A stretch of 7,241 bases of DNA, from NCBI GenBank assembly GCA_001805165.1, contig MHEI01000064.1:1-7241 (forward strand), read 5' to 3'. Positions within the stretch are counted from its first letter, which is position 1; every line of letters starts with the position of its first letter. Below the pieces are notes generated by a model. The model was given only the letters and a program-made list of their open reading frames with translations. It had not been told where the DNA came from and did no database searches. The position numbers and the translations under genes were made by a program. Source of the stretch: Nitrospirae bacterium RBG_16_43_11. Its GTDB lineage: Bacteria > Nitrospirota > 9FT-COMBO-42-15 > HDB-SIOI813. Shown here piece after piece: positions 6,453 through 7,241 of the stretch.

Positions 6453-7241
6453 ATCTTTTTCCCCCTTTTAATAAAGTAACTGTTATATAAGTTACGAAAA
6501 TAATGCCGCCGATTACTGCTAAAATAGTCCCTATTCCCATAATCGTAAGCGACGCTAACACTACAGGGTCTGATGTAAAGGCAACGCCATAGGTCTTGCG
6601 CGGCGCACCGAAAGCGCCGGAAATAAAGAGACCGAGAATAAAAAGAAACATCCCTGCCCCGTAAATGACCGGCTGAAACCTGGCAAAACGTTCTCCATAA
6701 ACCCTGATCCTTATATCTCTGATGAGATAATATGAAAGCCCCATAAGAGCCAGCGTCAGACTGGTTACTGCTCCATGGTAGTGAGCAGGAACCCTGAGGT
6801 CATTGGCAAAACCTCCATATGCTATTGCAATACCAAAAGTGTAAATTACCATAGAAAGGATTAATGCGATATAGGCTACCCCGAAATTACCCCTCTTCAG
6901 ATTTCTTATGATATTTGCAATATGAAGAAAGACCGGCAGGCCAAGCCCGAATGCATAAGTTATTTCTGCCGCAACAACAGATGTTTTATCTACCGGATCA
7001 TTGAAAAATTGGATGGCAGAGATAAAAACTGCTGATAAGAAAAGCAATGCGTTTGCATACCGCAAAAATCCCCATGTCCTGAATTCTCCAACATGTATCC
7101 TTAATAAGGTATACCAGACGATAATAAGCAGTGAGCCGTTTAATATCTGTTGAATGTGACCTGGAGTCCAGAACAGTCTCTCATAGAAAATAAATGGCTC
7201 TGCGTGTTCCCTGTTAAGCAATATAGAGCTTACAAGGGAGA
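6436..7241 (-). CDS. Heme-copper oxidase subunit I-like protein, C-terminal half (N-terminus outside window)
   Basis: The frame is open to the window edge and ends with TAA at 6436-6438; a TTG at 7219-7221 is internal and not the true start. Seven hydrophobic helices can be counted, which fit helices VI to XII of a heme-copper oxidase catalytic subunit. Numbering from that TTG, FWTPGHIQQ (H22) matches the helix VI CuB histidine position. VPAHYHGAVTS (H147, H149) is the helix X H-x-H pair that binds both hemes. SGAFGAPRKTYG resembles the GxxGxPRR loop after helix XI. The adjacent His-His pair expected in helix VII, about 50 residues after H22, is absent. The family is probably a divergent cytochrome c or quinol oxidase or NO-reductase relative. 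It lies upstream of the small helix gene and DUF420, in one operon. The function is not settled. Confidence 0.75.
   Translation of the reverse strand, partial: SLVSSILLNREHAEPFIFYERLFWTPGHIQQILNGSLLIIVWYTLLRIHVGEFRTWGFLRYANALLFLSAVFISAIQFFNDPVDKTSVVAAEITYAFGLGLPVFLHIANIIRNLKRGNFGVAYIALILSMVIYTFGIAIAYGGFANDLRVPAHYHGAVTSLTLALMGLSYYLIRDIRIRVYGERFARFQPVIYGAGMFLFILGLFISGAFGAPRKTYGVAFTSDPVVLASLTIMGIGTILAVIGGIIFVTYITVTLLKGGKRYELSS
6461..6465 (-). promoter_or_regulatory. Ribosome binding site of the 39-residue gene
   Basis: AAAAGGGGG on the - strand, with the G-run at 6461-6465, lies 8 nt before the ATG at 6452. It sits inside the last codons of the oxidase-like gene (Lys-Gly-Gly), so the sequence serves both coding and initiation. 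Confidence 0.6.

Noticed and set aside
1..7241. CRISPR array, tRNA, rRNA, insertion sequence or toxin-antitoxin pair
   Set aside because: No regularly spaced repeats, cloverleaf-like segments, transposase motifs or terminal inverted repeats were seen on either strand.

Overview
The window looks like bacterial chromosomal DNA from a Gram-negative lineage. A Nitrospirota- or Desulfobacterota-like host is a tentative inference, based on the style of DnaE, AccA and Nth and on moderate GC; no rRNA or other marker is present to fix it. Six sequence lines counted by hand from 541 to 4740 average about 45% GC. The first 347 bases are about 55% GC, so the left edge differs in composition.

Left part (1-347, + strand): the 3' end of a YajR-like major facilitator transporter, with its last two membrane helices and a soluble C-terminal ferredoxin-like (YAM-type) domain. 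A short AT-rich spacer (348-468) follows. It holds a near-consensus sigma-70 promoter (TTGACA, 17 nt, TAAAAT), a stem-loop, a DnaA-box-like 9-mer and a small inverted repeat just before the ribosome binding site of dnaE.

Centre (469-5910, + strand): a probable four-gene operon. It contains dnaE (replicative DNA polymerase III alpha), accA (carboxyltransferase alpha subunit of acetyl-CoA carboxylase), a 93-residue putative zinc-ribbon protein and nth (endonuclease III with a 4Fe-4S motif). Gaps are 38 nt, 44 nt and a 4-nt ATGA overlap. The dnaE-accA pair is an old neighbour pair, also seen in E. coli. The group joins DNA synthesis, the first step of fatty acid synthesis and base excision repair.

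Right part (5924-7241, - strand, convergent with nth): a respiratory cluster read right to left. It has the C-terminal half of a heme-copper-oxidase-like subunit I, a 39-residue single-helix membrane protein, and a DUF420 (CtaM/YozB-like) membrane protein whose reading frame is broken by one base in a T5 run. The three are tightly packed and probably translationally coupled.

The most interesting points are in this cluster. The subunit I protein keeps the helix X heme ligands but has no His-His pair in the expected helix VII, so the CuB site appears lost. The hidden 39-residue gene and the DUF420 frameshift come next. I see no CRISPR array, tRNA, rRNA or insertion sequence.
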